Below, piece by piece: positions 10,126-18,356 of a DNA stretch of 64,000 nt; position 1 is the stretch's first letter; every line of letters starts with the position of its first letter. Under the pieces are notes generated by a model that saw only the letters and a program-made list of their open reading frames with translations, was not told where the DNA came from and searched no databases. Origin of the DNA: Jatrophihabitans endophyticus (lineage in GTDB: Bacteria > Actinomycetota > Actinomycetes > Mycobacteriales > Jatrophihabitantaceae); NCBI RefSeq assembly GCF_900129455.1, contig NZ_FQVU01000003.1, positions 558,001 through 622,000 of the forward strand. The letters run 5' to 3'. Both the position numbers and the translations under genes were made by a program.

Positions 10126-11517
10126 ATGATCACGACCCTCGACCGTTACCCGTTGCGTCCCGGGCTGCTGGTCGAGTGGATCCCCGAGCCCGTCGGGGCG
10201 GCGTACTGCGTCGAGGACGTCCGCGCACCGTCGTACCTGCAGGAGGAGCACATCCGGGCCGAGGTGCTGTTCCGCGAGCAGGGCGTGCGCGCGAGCTCGT
10301 GGCTGGCGACGGCGTTCGACCTCCCCGGTCGCGTCGAGCTGGAGGCGATGCACTCGCTGCTGTGCACCGTCCTCGCGCGTCACGAGAGCCTGCGCAGCGA
10401 GTTCCGCTTCGACGGCGTGCGGCTCGCGCGACACACCCACCCCAGCTCTCACGTGCGACTGCGCATGCACGTCGTCGGCGAGTTCGACTCCGGCGCGCGG
10501 ATCGCGTCCTACCTCGAGGGCCGCTTCGACGAGGCCACCAACCCCCTCGACAACCCGCTGCCCACCGTCTTCGCCGCGATCGTCCGCCCCGAGAGCACGA
10601 CGGCGCTGCTCGCCTCCGACCACAGCCGGACCGACGGGTACTCGCTCTTCCTCGTCCCGCACGAATTTGCGCAACTCCGCGCAGCTCAACAGGATGGCCG
10701 CCTGTACGAGCTCGCCGACGTCGACAGTCATGTCGACCACAGCCACGCCGAGCGCAGCCGGGCCGCTGCCATCGACGCCGATCATCGCGGCGTGCTGGTG
10801 TGGAAGCGGTTCCTCGACGCGTGCGGGGGAGCGCTGCCGGAGTTCCCGGTCGACCGCGGCGTCGCCGACGGTGAGGTTCCGGAGTGGGCGGGTCTGCACG
10901 AGACCGTGCTGAGCGAGGACGACGCCGAGGCGTTCGGCGTCGCGTGCAAGGAGGCGGGTGTCCAGTTCCTGAGCGGGCTCGTCGCCGCGACCGCGACCGC
11001 CGCCCGCGAGATCGGGGGCAGCCGCGAGTTCCACACGACCGTGCCGGTCCACACCCGCTCCGCACGCGGCGCGGAGGGGTCGCTCGGCTGGTACGTCAAC
11101 TCGCTGCCGATCAGCGTCCGCACCGCCGACGCCGTCGACTTCCGCACGGTCGCCACGGCGACCCACGGTGCGCTGCGCACCGCGCTGCCGGCGCTGAAGG
11201 TGCCCTGCTCGCGGGCATGGGAGCTGACGGGCACGTTCCCGCTGCTGCGCACCATGATCTCGTTCATGGACCTGCGGAACACGCCCGGTAGCGAGCACTG
11301 GGCGGAGTGGAACGTCTCCGGCCTCGGCAAGCCGCCGCCGGGCGACCACGTCTTCCTCTGGTTCATCCGCACCCGGCACGGCACCTCGCTCACCGCGGTC
11401 TTCCCCGACACCGTGGCCGGCAACGAGATCATCCCGCGCATCGCCGCGCGGATCGGCGAGGTCCTGACCACGGTCGCCGCGACCGGCAACCGGTCACCGC
11501 TGCCGGTGCCCGCCTGA
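10126..11517 (+). CDS. Stand-alone condensation-domain (PapA/WS-DGAT-like) acyltransferase
   Basis: The 463-residue protein has the fold signatures of the NRPS condensation/acyltransferase superfamily. An N-terminal acceptor-side region contains LCTVLARHESLRSEFRF; the catalytic motif appears as DHSRTDG with H166, D170 and G171 (the usual first histidine of HHxxxDG is Asp here); further on are a DFRTV segment and the structural motif SLGWYVNSLPI. Such stand-alone enzymes transfer acyl groups to alcohols or amines, as PapA proteins do in mycobacterial lipid assembly. No NRPS, PKS or acyl carrier gene is nearby, so the substrate is unknown. The ATG was chosen because similarity begins there; the ribosome binding site lies within a hairpin. 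Confidence 0.75.
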   Translation: MITTLDRYPLRPGLLVEWIPEPVGAAYCVEDVRAPSYLQEEHIRAEVLFREQGVRASSWLATAFDLPGRVELEAMHSLLCTVLARHESLRSEFRFDGVRLARHTHPSSHVRLRMHVVGEFDSGARIASYLEGRFDEATNPLDNPLPTVFAAIVRPESTTALLASDHSRTDGYSLFLVPHEFAQLRAAQQDGRLYELADVDSHVDHSHAERSRAAAIDADHRGVLVWKRFLDACGGALPEFPVDRGVADGEVPEWAGLHETVLSEDDAEAFGVACKEAGVQFLSGLVAATATAAREIGGSREFHTTVPVHTRSARGAEGSLGWYVNSLPISVRTADAVDFRTVATATHGALRTALPALKVPCSRAWELTGTFPLLRTMISFMDLRNTPGSEHWAEWNVSGLGKPPPGDHVFLWFIRTRHGTSLTAVFPDTVAGNEIIPRIAARIGEVLTTVAATGNRSPLPVPA

Positions 11518-11552
11518 CCCGGCGGTGACGGCAGCGGCGCGATGATGGCGCG

Positions 11553-11981
11553 ATGAGACTGGCCGCCGCGCAAGCCCGAGCCCGGCTCGCCGCGCACGCG
11601 CACGGCGTGCTGTGCACGCTGCACCCGCAACGCGGTCCCGACCCGCAGCCGGTCGTCTACGCGGTGAGCAGCGACGGCCACGTCGGCGTCCCCGTCGACC
11701 GCGTCAAGCCCAAGACCTCGTCGCGCCTGCAACGCGAGGCCAACCTGGCCGCCGACCCGCGCGGCACCCTGCTGATCGAGCACTGGGAGCTCGCGGACTG
11801 GTCGCGGCTGTGGTGGGTACGGGCAGACCTGCGGCACGTGCCCGACCCGCCGTCGCCGCTGACCGACGAGCTCGCCGACCGGCTCGCCGACCGGTTCGCG
11901 CAGTACGCGCAGAAGCCGTTCCACCGGATCCTGGTGTGCCGCGTCGAGGCCGTGACGGGATGGTCCGCCGCCTCCACGTGA
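11553..11981 (+). CDS. PPOX-class F420/flavin-dependent oxidoreductase (TIGR03668-like)
   Basis: A 142-residue split-barrel protein of the pyridoxamine-phosphate-oxidase-like superfamily. Typical features are the early strand segment HGVLCTLHP, the VYAVSSDGHVGVPVDRVKPK region and the SRLQREANLAADPRGTLLIEHW stretch (broken here to its core). Actinobacterial members of this subfamily bind coenzyme F420 or FMN and reduce unknown substrates. It starts 35 bases after the acyltransferase gene on the same strand and may be co-transcribed with it. The ATG at 11553 is the only good start. Confidence 0.75.
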   Translation: MRLAAAQARARLAAHAHGVLCTLHPQRGPDPQPVVYAVSSDGHVGVPVDRVKPKTSSRLQREANLAADPRGTLLIEHWELADWSRLWWVRADLRHVPDPPSPLTDELADRLADRFAQYAQKPFHRILVCRVEAVTGWSAAST

Positions 11982-12067
11982 CGGACAGGTGCCGACCGGT
12001 CGGTGGTCCGACCGCGCGACCGGCAAGCCCTGTCGCGCACGAGTTTCGATCAGTTCCGGTCATTTCG

Positions 12068-12096
12068 TTGACAGTTTCGTTCAGTTGCGCCTGAAT
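12068..12096 (+). promoter_or_regulatory. Candidate promoter of the GH43 gene
   Basis: A perfect -35 hexamer TTGACA (12068-12073) is followed after 17 bases by CTGAAT (12091-12096), whose last three bases match the -10 consensus. It lies 59 bases upstream of the ATG, in a 173-base intergenic region with several CAGTT-type repeats. Confidence 0.35.
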
Positions 12097-12154
12097 GTGG
12101 ACGCTGCACCGCGTCGAACCCGGATGTCGGTGACCCGCCGCGACAGGAGCACCC

Positions 12155-14029
12155 ATGACCGCCCCCTCCGCGTACCGCCGGTGCGTGCTGGCCGCCGTTG
12201 CGGCCCTCGTCCTGCTCGCGGGCCTGCTCCCGCCGGCCGCTCCGGCGTCGGCGCACGCCGGGCGCGGGCACGTCCCCGGCGGCCGCGCGACCGCCGCGAT
12301 CCACCCGGTCGTGGACGCGAACTTCCCCGACCCCGACGTCCTGCAGGTCGGCCGCACCTACCACGCGTACGCGACCAACTCCGGCGGCCAGAACATCCAG
12401 CACCGGACGTCCACCGACCTCGTGCACTGGACGAAGCGCGCCGACGCGCTGCCGACGCTCGGCGACTGGGTGGGCGACTGCACCTTCACGCCGGGCGGAG
12501 CCACCGACCACTGCGTGTGGGCGCCGGAGGTGTCGGCGGTGCGCGGTGGCTACGTCATGTACTACACGGCCCGTGACGAGCTCGCGCCCCGCCAGTGCAT
12601 CGGCGCGGCGTTCTCGACCTCGCCGAACGGCCCCTTCGCACCGATCGGCAGCCAGCCGCTGGTCTGCCCCGACGGCCAGCGCGGCACCACCGATCTCGGC
12701 GGCGCGATCGACGCGTCGACCTATCGCGAGCACGGCCAGCTCTACCTGCTGTGGAAGACCGACGGCAACTGCTGCTCGCAGCCCGCACGCATCTTCGTGC
12801 AGCCGCTGACCGCCGACGGTCGCACGCTCACCGGCACGGCGACCGAGCTGATCCACAACGACCGGCGCTTCGAGGGCGCCGTCGTCGAGGCACCCGACCT
12901 GGTGAAGCACCACGGCACCTACTACCTCTTCTACTCGGCCAACGACTTCGGCGGCGGCAACTACCGCACCGGGTACGCCACCGCGAACAGCCTTACCGGG
13001 CCGTACACCACGTCGCGCACCGAGCTGATGACCACCGACCAGTTCCACGGCGGCGTCGTCGGCCCCGGCGGCGAGGACGTCGTCACGACGCCGAGCGGCG
13101 GTACCGCGGTGCTGTTCCACGGCTGGGACCCGACCTACAGCTACCGGGCGCTGTACGTCAGCGCGCTGGACTGGTCCGCGCCGGGGCTGCCGGCGGGGCA
13201 GCCGCACGTGGTCGCGGCCGACCGCCGCTACCAGGCCGAGGACGGCACGGTCGGCGGCGGCCGCGTCGTCGCCGACGACACCGCGTCCGGCGAGGCCAAG
13301 GTCGGTGGGCTCGACGACGTCGGCAGCGCGGTGAGTCTGCGCGTGTACGCCGAGCGCAGCGGCCGGACGAACCTCGGCATCCGCTACGACAACGGGTCTC
13401 GCGACGACGCCGGCACCGGCGTGCCCGCCACCGACACGGTGACGGTGAACGGCCGCCGGGCCGGCGTGCTGACGCTGCCCAACACCGCGTGGGGGAACTG
13501 GCAGACGGTCTCCTATCCGGTGCGCCTCGCCCGCGGCTGGAACACCGTCACGCTCGCCAAGCGGACCTGGTACGCCGAGATCGACGCGGTGGACGTCCAG
13601 CAGGGGCGTCCGCTCGCCACCCCGGCGCCGGTGCCGACCGGCCCGGCCACCCGGTACGAGGCCGAGAGCGGCGTCGTGACGCACGCCCGCGTCGTCGACG
13701 ACGCGCTCGCCTCCGGCGGGGCGAAGGTGGGTGGCCTCGACCTCGCCGACAGCTCGGTGACGCTGACCGTGTCGGTCGCGAGGGCGGGCTCGCACGTCCT
13801 CGGGATCCGGTATGGCAACGGCTCGCTCGACAACAGCGGCTACCCGGTCGCCGCCACCGACGCCGTGACGGTGAACGGCCGCCGAGCGGGCACGATCACC
13901 TTCCGCAACACCACGTGGGACAACTGGCAGGTGACGCCGTACCGCGTCCGGCTCCACCGGGGCAGCAACACGATCACGTTCACGAAGTCGACGTTCTACA
14001 CCGAGCTCGACGCCGTCGACGTGTACTGA
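12155..14029 (+). CDS. Secreted glycoside hydrolase family 43-like enzyme with two CBM6/CBM35-type modules
   Basis: A Sec signal peptide (charged start, hydrophobic run at about 11-30, cleavage near ASAHA) leads into a five-bladed propeller domain. Family residues are visible: D59 in NFPDPDV as likely general base, IDAST as the probable second Asp, and E245 in VEAPDLV as general acid. Two beta-sandwich modules of about 125 residues follow (about 13225-13605 and 13650-14026), each beginning YEAE/YQAE and containing TDTVTVNGRRAG or TDAVTVNGRRAG; they are clear duplicates typical of sugar-binding CBM6/35 domains. Likely substrates are arabinose- or xylose-containing plant polysaccharides, but this cannot be fixed. 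A GGAG ribosome binding site precedes the ATG. Its 3' end overlaps the convergent MmgE/PrpD gene by 34 bases. Confidence 0.85.
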   Translation: MTAPSAYRRCVLAAVAALVLLAGLLPPAAPASAHAGRGHVPGGRATAAIHPVVDANFPDPDVLQVGRTYHAYATNSGGQNIQHRTSTDLVHWTKRADALPTLGDWVGDCTFTPGGATDHCVWAPEVSAVRGGYVMYYTARDELAPRQCIGAAFSTSPNGPFAPIGSQPLVCPDGQRGTTDLGGAIDASTYREHGQLYLLWKTDGNCCSQPARIFVQPLTADGRTLTGTATELIHNDRRFEGAVVEAPDLVKHHGTYYLFYSANDFGGGNYRTGYATANSLTGPYTTSRTELMTTDQFHGGVVGPGGEDVVTTPSGGTAVLFHGWDPTYSYRALYVSALDWSAPGLPAGQPHVVAADRRYQAEDGTVGGGRVVADDTASGEAKVGGLDDVGSAVSLRVYAERSGRTNLGIRYDNGSRDDAGTGVPATDTVTVNGRRAGVLTLPNTAWGNWQTVSYPVRLARGWNTVTLAKRTWYAEIDAVDVQQGRPLATPAPVPTGPATRYEAESGVVTHARVVDDALASGGAKVGGLDLADSSVTLTVSVARAGSHVLGIRYGNGSLDNSGYPVAATDAVTVNGRRAGTITFRNTTWDNWQVTPYRVRLHRGSNTITFTKSTFYTELDAVDVY

Positions 14030-15384
14030 CCCGCGTCGTCGGCGAGCCCGCGCAGGGCGCGGCCGACGGCGGTGGGATCGGCCCCGCCGCGGACGAGGTC
14101 GACGAGCTGTCCACCGGCGGGGCCGAACCGGGCGGTGAGCAGCCGGCGTGCCTTGGCGTCGACGGCACCCGGTGGCGGGAGCCGGTCGCCGTCCCACGCG
14201 GGCCGGCCGACGACGGCGGTGCGTGCGGAGCCGTCGGCCAGCGTGACGGTCACCCGGGCCGGCCGCCCGGCCGGGTAGCCGTCGTCGAGCGCCGGGTCGT
14301 GCCGGACCCGCACCCGCGCCGCCAGCGCGCGCACCGTGGCCGAACGCACCGTGGCGTCGGTCGTGACGGTCTCGTCCAGGCGGCCGGTGACGAGGGCGAT
14401 CGCCACGCTCGTCGGGATGCTGAAGCGGGCGGCGAGCTCGGTGTCGGCGATCGCGTCGAACCCCGCGGCGCCGGCGAAGACGGCCACCTCGACCGCGACC
14501 ACCCGATCGTGCGGAACGCCGCCGTCGGCGAGCAGCACGGCCACCGCGTCGTTCACACCGTGCAGGTGGGCGCAGGTCGGATGCCGTTTGAGGTAGCCGG
14601 CGAGGATCTCCCACGTACCCCAGTCGGCCCCTGCCGGCGTCGCCGCGGCGGCACGCGGCGACGCGACCGCGAGCAGGTGCCGCTCGATCGTGCCGGGTTC
14701 GGCGACGAGCCCGGCGACGGCAGCCTGGCCGAGCGTGAGCCCGTGCTGGATCGACGCGCCGAGGAACGCGTGCGAGCCGGTCCGGCCGGCGAAGACGGTG
14801 CCGGCGTCGGTGAGCAGCACCGCCGACGCGCTGAGCTCGATCGCGCGCCGCATCGCCGCGCCGTCACCCGGCGCGAGCAGCCGGGCGACGGTGGCCGACA
14901 CCGCCACCTGCCCCCACGTGCCGATGTCGTGGACGCCGGTCGGCGTGCCGCCCATGGCGCGCCCCACCCGCACGCCCACCTCGTAGCCGGCGAGCGCGGC
15001 GGCCGCGACCTCGGCCAGCGGGACGTCCAGGGTCTCGCCGAGGGCCAGCGCGGCGGGGACGGTGTGGGCGCCGGGATGCCCGCGGGCGAGGCGGTGGCCG
15101 TCCTGCAGCTGGTCGGCGACGACGGCGCAGCCGTTGAGGAAGGCGGCGGCGGCCGCGGGCCAGCCCCGCGCGGCGCCGACGGCGGTCGCGCCGCCGTCAC
15201 GGGCGGGCGCCCCCGCGGTGACGGCGAACGTGCGCTGCAGCGCCCGCACCTCCGGACGGCCGCTGCCGAGGGCGGCCGCGCCGATGGTGTCCACCAGCAC
15301 GTCGACGGTGCGGTCGGCGACCTCGCCGGGAACATCGTCGAGATCGACCGAGGCCGCGGCGTGCGCGAGGTCGGTGAGGGTCAC
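13996..15384 (-). CDS. MmgE/PrpD family protein C, last gene of the leftward catabolic operon
   Basis: A 462-residue member of the MmgE/PrpD family (2-methylcitrate dehydratase, cis-aconitate decarboxylase, iminodisuccinate epimerase and relatives). The all-helical first domain contains DTIGAAALGSG, FLNGCAVVADQLQDGH and HPGAHTVPAALALGE; the second alpha/beta domain contains YLKRHPTCAHLHGV and ends with DAKARRLLTARFG. The GTG start overlaps the stop of gene B (GTGA, 15381-15384), so translation is coupled. Extra upstream codons in the open frame are coding sequence of gene B. The DGH-type motif (ADQLQDGH) replaces the commoner DFDDTH, hinting at a different substrate from the rightward paralogue. 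Substrate unknown. Confidence 0.85.
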   Translation of the reverse strand: MTLTDLAHAAASVDLDDVPGEVADRTVDVLVDTIGAAALGSGRPEVRALQRTFAVTAGAPARDGGATAVGAARGWPAAAAAFLNGCAVVADQLQDGHRLARGHPGAHTVPAALALGETLDVPLAEVAAAALAGYEVGVRVGRAMGGTPTGVHDIGTWGQVAVSATVARLLAPGDGAAMRRAIELSASAVLLTDAGTVFAGRTGSHAFLGASIQHGLTLGQAAVAGLVAEPGTIERHLLAVASPRAAAATPAGADWGTWEILAGYLKRHPTCAHLHGVNDAVAVLLADGGVPHDRVVAVEVAVFAGAAGFDAIADTELAARFSIPTSVAIALVTGRLDETVTTDATVRSATVRALAARVRVRHDPALDDGYPAGRPARVTVTLADGSARTAVVGRPAWDGDRLPPPGAVDAKARRLLTARFGPAGGQLVDLVRGGADPTAVGRALRGLADDAGQYTSTASSSV

Positions 15385-16724
15385 GCCGACGCCGTCCACA
15401 GCCGTTCCCGCACATGCCGACCGATGCGGGCGAGCAGGTCGCCGGGCGCCGGGTCGGCATGCAGCCACTCCGCGAGCTCCTCGGTCACCCGGCCCGGCAG
15501 CACGTCGCCGACGTTGGCGCGGAGCTTGGCGGCGACCTCGTCGTCGGGCAGCGGATCCGCCGGGTTGCCGCGGGCGTTGCGCACCGCGGCCGTGGCGGTG
15601 GTCCCGTCGGCGAACCGGACGCGGACCGAGGTCGGCCGCTCGTGGGGGAGTGCAGCGGTAAAGGCGGGTTCCTCGGTCACCGTCGTCCGGGCGGCGAGCG
15701 CGGCGACGTCGTCGCGGACGAGTCGGTCGGGCAGAAACTCCGGGGCGGCGAGCCGACCGTCCGTCACGTACGTCGCCAGGCTGAACGGCAGCGAGAACCG
15801 GGCGGCCATGTCACTGGCCGGTCGGACGCCGCTCAACGACGCCGCGAAGGCAAAGGTCCGGACGTCGATCGAGTCGACGGCGCCCCGCCGCTCGGCCAGG
15901 GCCAGGCGCAGCGCATCGAGCGCGGGATGGATCCAGCGCGCACACGCATAGGGCTTGAGGTAGCTGTCGCGCAGCCGCCATGGTTGGGTGGTTCCCATCA
16001 GCACGTCGGCGTCCAGCTCGTCGCAGACCGCGCCGTCGAAGAGTTCGAGCAGAACTGCGCAATCTGTTTGGTCGTCGCCGTCCATCGCAGCATCGGCGCC
16101 GACCGACGCGCCGTGGTAGGCACCGAGGCCGGTCCACAGGTTACGGACGGTCCCGCCCGCCATCGGCACCTCGAGGAGCGCGGCGAGCGGGAGCGCCGCG
16201 CCACGGGCGAACGCGCGGGCGAGGGTGGCGGCGTCGCCCCCGCGCAGGGCCGCCTCGGCGACGGCGGCCCCGGCCGGGCCGTGGATGCCGTGCGGGTGGA
16301 TCCCGGGGCGCAGGCTGCTGCCCGCGCCGAGCCGCAGCCCGAGCTCGGTGCCCGCGGCGAACGCCCGTAGCAGGGTGACGTCGTCGTGCCGGCCGGCGTG
16401 ACGGAGCAGCACCGGCAGCACGTGGGGCGCGGGATGGGCCGTCGGGACCGGGGGCAGCCGGTCACCGCGCGGATGGAACGAGCCGCCGGAGTCGGCGTCG
16501 AGCCAGGTCGCGGCCGTGCCCAGCGTGACGGTCTCGCCGAAGCGCCCTGGGCCCAGGTCGCGGCCGAGTGCGTGCACCGCCGGGTAGTGCAGGCCGCCGA
16601 GCGCCGCTCCCACCGTGTCGACGAACAGTCGCCGGACGTCGCGCCCGACGGACTCGTCGACCCAGCCGTGCGTGGCGACGTCGTGGGCCACCCGACCGAG
16701 TGCGGGCAGGTCGACGGCGGTCAT
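15381..16724 (-). CDS. MmgE/PrpD family protein B
   Basis: A 447-residue MmgE/PrpD protein, second of three on this strand. Recognisable segments are RLFVDTVGAALGGLHYPAVHALGR near the N-terminus (shown to its core), HPAPHVLPVLL, a glycine-rich HPHGIHGPAGAAVAEAALRG stretch, and YLKPYACARWIHPALDALRLA, the counterpart of the family's YKPYPC/HP segment in the lid region. Start ATG at 16722-16724 overlaps the upstream stop (ATGA), and the stop overlaps the next start (GTGA). Sequence differs widely from protein C although the genes are adjacent, so this is not a recent tandem duplication; the two may form a heteromer or catalyse successive steps. Confidence 0.85.
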   Translation of the reverse strand: MTAVDLPALGRVAHDVATHGWVDESVGRDVRRLFVDTVGAALGGLHYPAVHALGRDLGPGRFGETVTLGTAATWLDADSGGSFHPRGDRLPPVPTAHPAPHVLPVLLRHAGRHDDVTLLRAFAAGTELGLRLGAGSSLRPGIHPHGIHGPAGAAVAEAALRGGDAATLARAFARGAALPLAALLEVPMAGGTVRNLWTGLGAYHGASVGADAAMDGDDQTDCAVLLELFDGAVCDELDADVLMGTTQPWRLRDSYLKPYACARWIHPALDALRLALAERRGAVDSIDVRTFAFAASLSGVRPASDMAARFSLPFSLATYVTDGRLAAPEFLPDRLVRDDVAALAARTTVTEEPAFTAALPHERPTSVRVRFADGTTATAAVRNARGNPADPLPDDEVAAKLRANVGDVLPGRVTEELAEWLHADPAPGDLLARIGRHVRERLWTASA

Positions 16725-17656
16725 CGGGATCCGGCCGTGACGCCGGTCGTGCCGGCACGGACCGCGGCGACGGTGTCGGCGAGCCGCCCGCGCAGGCCGC
16801 CGGTCGCCCCGGCGAGGACGATGCCGTCGACCCCGCCGGCCCGGCACAGCTCCCGGACGCGGGCGGCCACGTCCTCGGCCGGGCCGAGCGCGAAGAAGCG
16901 GTCGCGGACGAAGCCGGCGGCCGGGCCCTCGGCCGGTGTCGCGTCCCCCCGCCCGTGGGTCGCGTAGTCGTGGGCGGCGGCGAGTGCCGCCACGTCGTCA
17001 CGGAGCGGATCGGGCACGCGGTACCAGTCCGGGGCGGCCGCCAGCCGGTGCGCGCAGGAGCCGAGCAGGGGCGCCGCCGCTACCGGTGCGTCGGCCGTGA
17101 CGGCGGCCCGCAGGAACAGCCAGCACGGCACCGCCGGGGTCGCGGTCCGGGCCGTCGCCGCGGCCGCGGCCACGACCTCGGGGTCGGCCCCGACGTCGAG
17201 GAGGACGCCGCGGGCACCGCGCGCGGTGCCCGCGATCGTCCGCGGTCCGGACGCCGCTCCGAGCAGCGTGATCGGCAGCTCCGCGGTGCGTTCGGCGACG
17301 GCGGCGAGCGCGGCGAGGTGGGCAGCGAGTCGCGGCGGCGCCAATCCCTCGTTGCGCACGGCGCTCTCGCCCCGGGCCAGTACGGCGAACACGCGGCCGC
17401 CGTGCCGGTCGGCGAGCGTGCGCAGGGCGACCCCGACGGTCGCGGGGTGCCGTAGCCCGGTGCCGAGCACGCAGGGGCCGGCGAGGGCGACGTCGGTGTC
17501 GACGAGCAGCCGCTCGGTCGCGAGCAGCGGATCGGGGAACAGCCTCGGGCTGTCGGGCAGGCCGACGCCGTCGGCGCCGGCGTCGCGGGCGAGCGCGATC
17601 TCGGCGCCGGTGACGTCCGGCCAGGCGGCGTTGACGACGAGACGGGGGCGCGTCAC
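16721..17656 (-). CDS. Luciferase-like (F420/FMN-dependent) monooxygenase family protein
   Basis: A 311-residue TIM-barrel protein of the luciferase-like superfamily. It shows the N-terminal strand and helix LARDAGADGVGLPDSPRLFPDP, the DTDVALAGPCVLGTGLRHPATVG region (broken to its core) matching the IRLGTGVTNPLTRHP segment of F420-dependent reductases, and the C-terminal LGPAEDVAARVRELCRAGG helix. Such enzymes use FMNH2 or reduced F420 for oxygenation or hydride transfer. The GTG start overlaps the preceding stop (GTGA, 17653-17656). A split-barrel flavoprotein in the same operon (20218-20754) could supply reduced flavin. About 190 preceding codons in the open frame are shadow of the upstream gene. 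Confidence 0.7.
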   Translation of the reverse strand: MTRPRLVVNAAWPDVTGAEIALARDAGADGVGLPDSPRLFPDPLLATERLLVDTDVALAGPCVLGTGLRHPATVGVALRTLADRHGGRVFAVLARGESAVRNEGLAPPRLAAHLAALAAVAERTAELPITLLGAASGPRTIAGTARGARGVLLDVGADPEVVAAAAATARTATPAVPCWLFLRAAVTADAPVAAAPLLGSCAHRLAAAPDWYRVPDPLRDDVAALAAAHDYATHGRGDATPAEGPAAGFVRDRFFALGPAEDVAARVRELCRAGGVDGIVLAGATGGLRGRLADTVAAVRAGTTGVTAGSR

Positions 17657-18354
17657 GCGATGCCCGCCACCAGCTCGTCGACGTCGGCGACGGGCCGCGG
17701 GTCGCGCGGCGGCGCCCCGGTGACGACGGCGACCGTGCGCCGCACGGCGTCGGGCATGCCGGTGACGCCCGCCCGGACGCAGCGTGTCGCCAGCCACCCG
17801 GCCGCGGCGGGGTGTCCGGCTCGCAGGGCGGCGACGCGCGGCGCCGGCCGACCGGGCACGCCCGTGTCGAGCAGCATCAGGCTCGCGGCGACGTCGAGGA
17901 GACCGGCGAACCGATCGTCGCCGGGCCCCGGGCGGGGGGCGCCGCCGACCCACGCCGCGACGACCGCGCAGCCGAGCACGGCGGGATCGGGCCGGGCGGG
18001 GCCGGCCGGGACGGTCGCGGCCACCGCGGTGGCCACCGCTTCGCCCGCGGCCAGCGCCCGGCCGGCCGTCACCGCGTCGGTGCCCGGCGCGGCCGTGAGC
18101 AGTGCCGTCACGACGAACGGGTCGGCGGGGTGCCGCGCCCCGCTCCACAGCAGCGCCTCGTACCGGTCGGCGTGGCGACCGGTGCCGACGAGCGGGGTGT
18201 CGCCGTCCGGCGCCCCCAGCTCGTCGGCCCATCGCGCCAGCACCGGCGGCAGCGGCGTCCGCACCGTGGCGCGCAGCCGGTCGTACGCCGCGGCGAGCAA
18301 CGCCCGCGCCGCCGTCTCCGGGAGCACGCCGGCGTCCCGGATGCCGGCGAGCAC
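17653..18354 (-). CDS. Uncharacterised 233-residue operon protein, possibly a reduced MmgE/PrpD-like helical domain
   Basis: No family is recognised. The GTG at 18352-18354 is chosen because it sits two bases after the upstream stop and gives LAGIRDAGVLPETAARALL as N-terminus; an in-frame CTG overlapping that stop (18358-18360) is an alternative. The protein is Ala-rich and predicted mainly helical. A central stretch with GARHPADPFVVTALLTAAPG and GRALAAGEAVATAVAATV resembles, in order and spacing, the HPGxxxxPAALALAE and GYEVxxR helices of MmgE/PrpD domain 1, but it is far too short for a full member. Its stop overlaps the next start by four bases, so it is translated as part of the operon. 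Role unknown. Confidence 0.6.
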   Translation of the reverse strand: MLAGIRDAGVLPETAARALLAAAYDRLRATVRTPLPPVLARWADELGAPDGDTPLVGTGRHADRYEALLWSGARHPADPFVVTALLTAAPGTDAVTAGRALAAGEAVATAVAATVPAGPARPDPAVLGCAVVAAWVGGAPRPGPGDDRFAGLLDVAASLMLLDTGVPGRPAPRVAALRAGHPAAAGWLATRCVRAGVTGMPDAVRRTVAVVTGAPPRDPRPVADVDELVAGIA

Positions 18355-18356
18355 CG

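Noticed and set aside
12595-15951. A 1118-codon plus-strand frame overlapping GH43 and the MmgE/PrpD genes
   Set aside because: It reads through three real genes in other frames with low-complexity Arg/Gly/Ala sequence.
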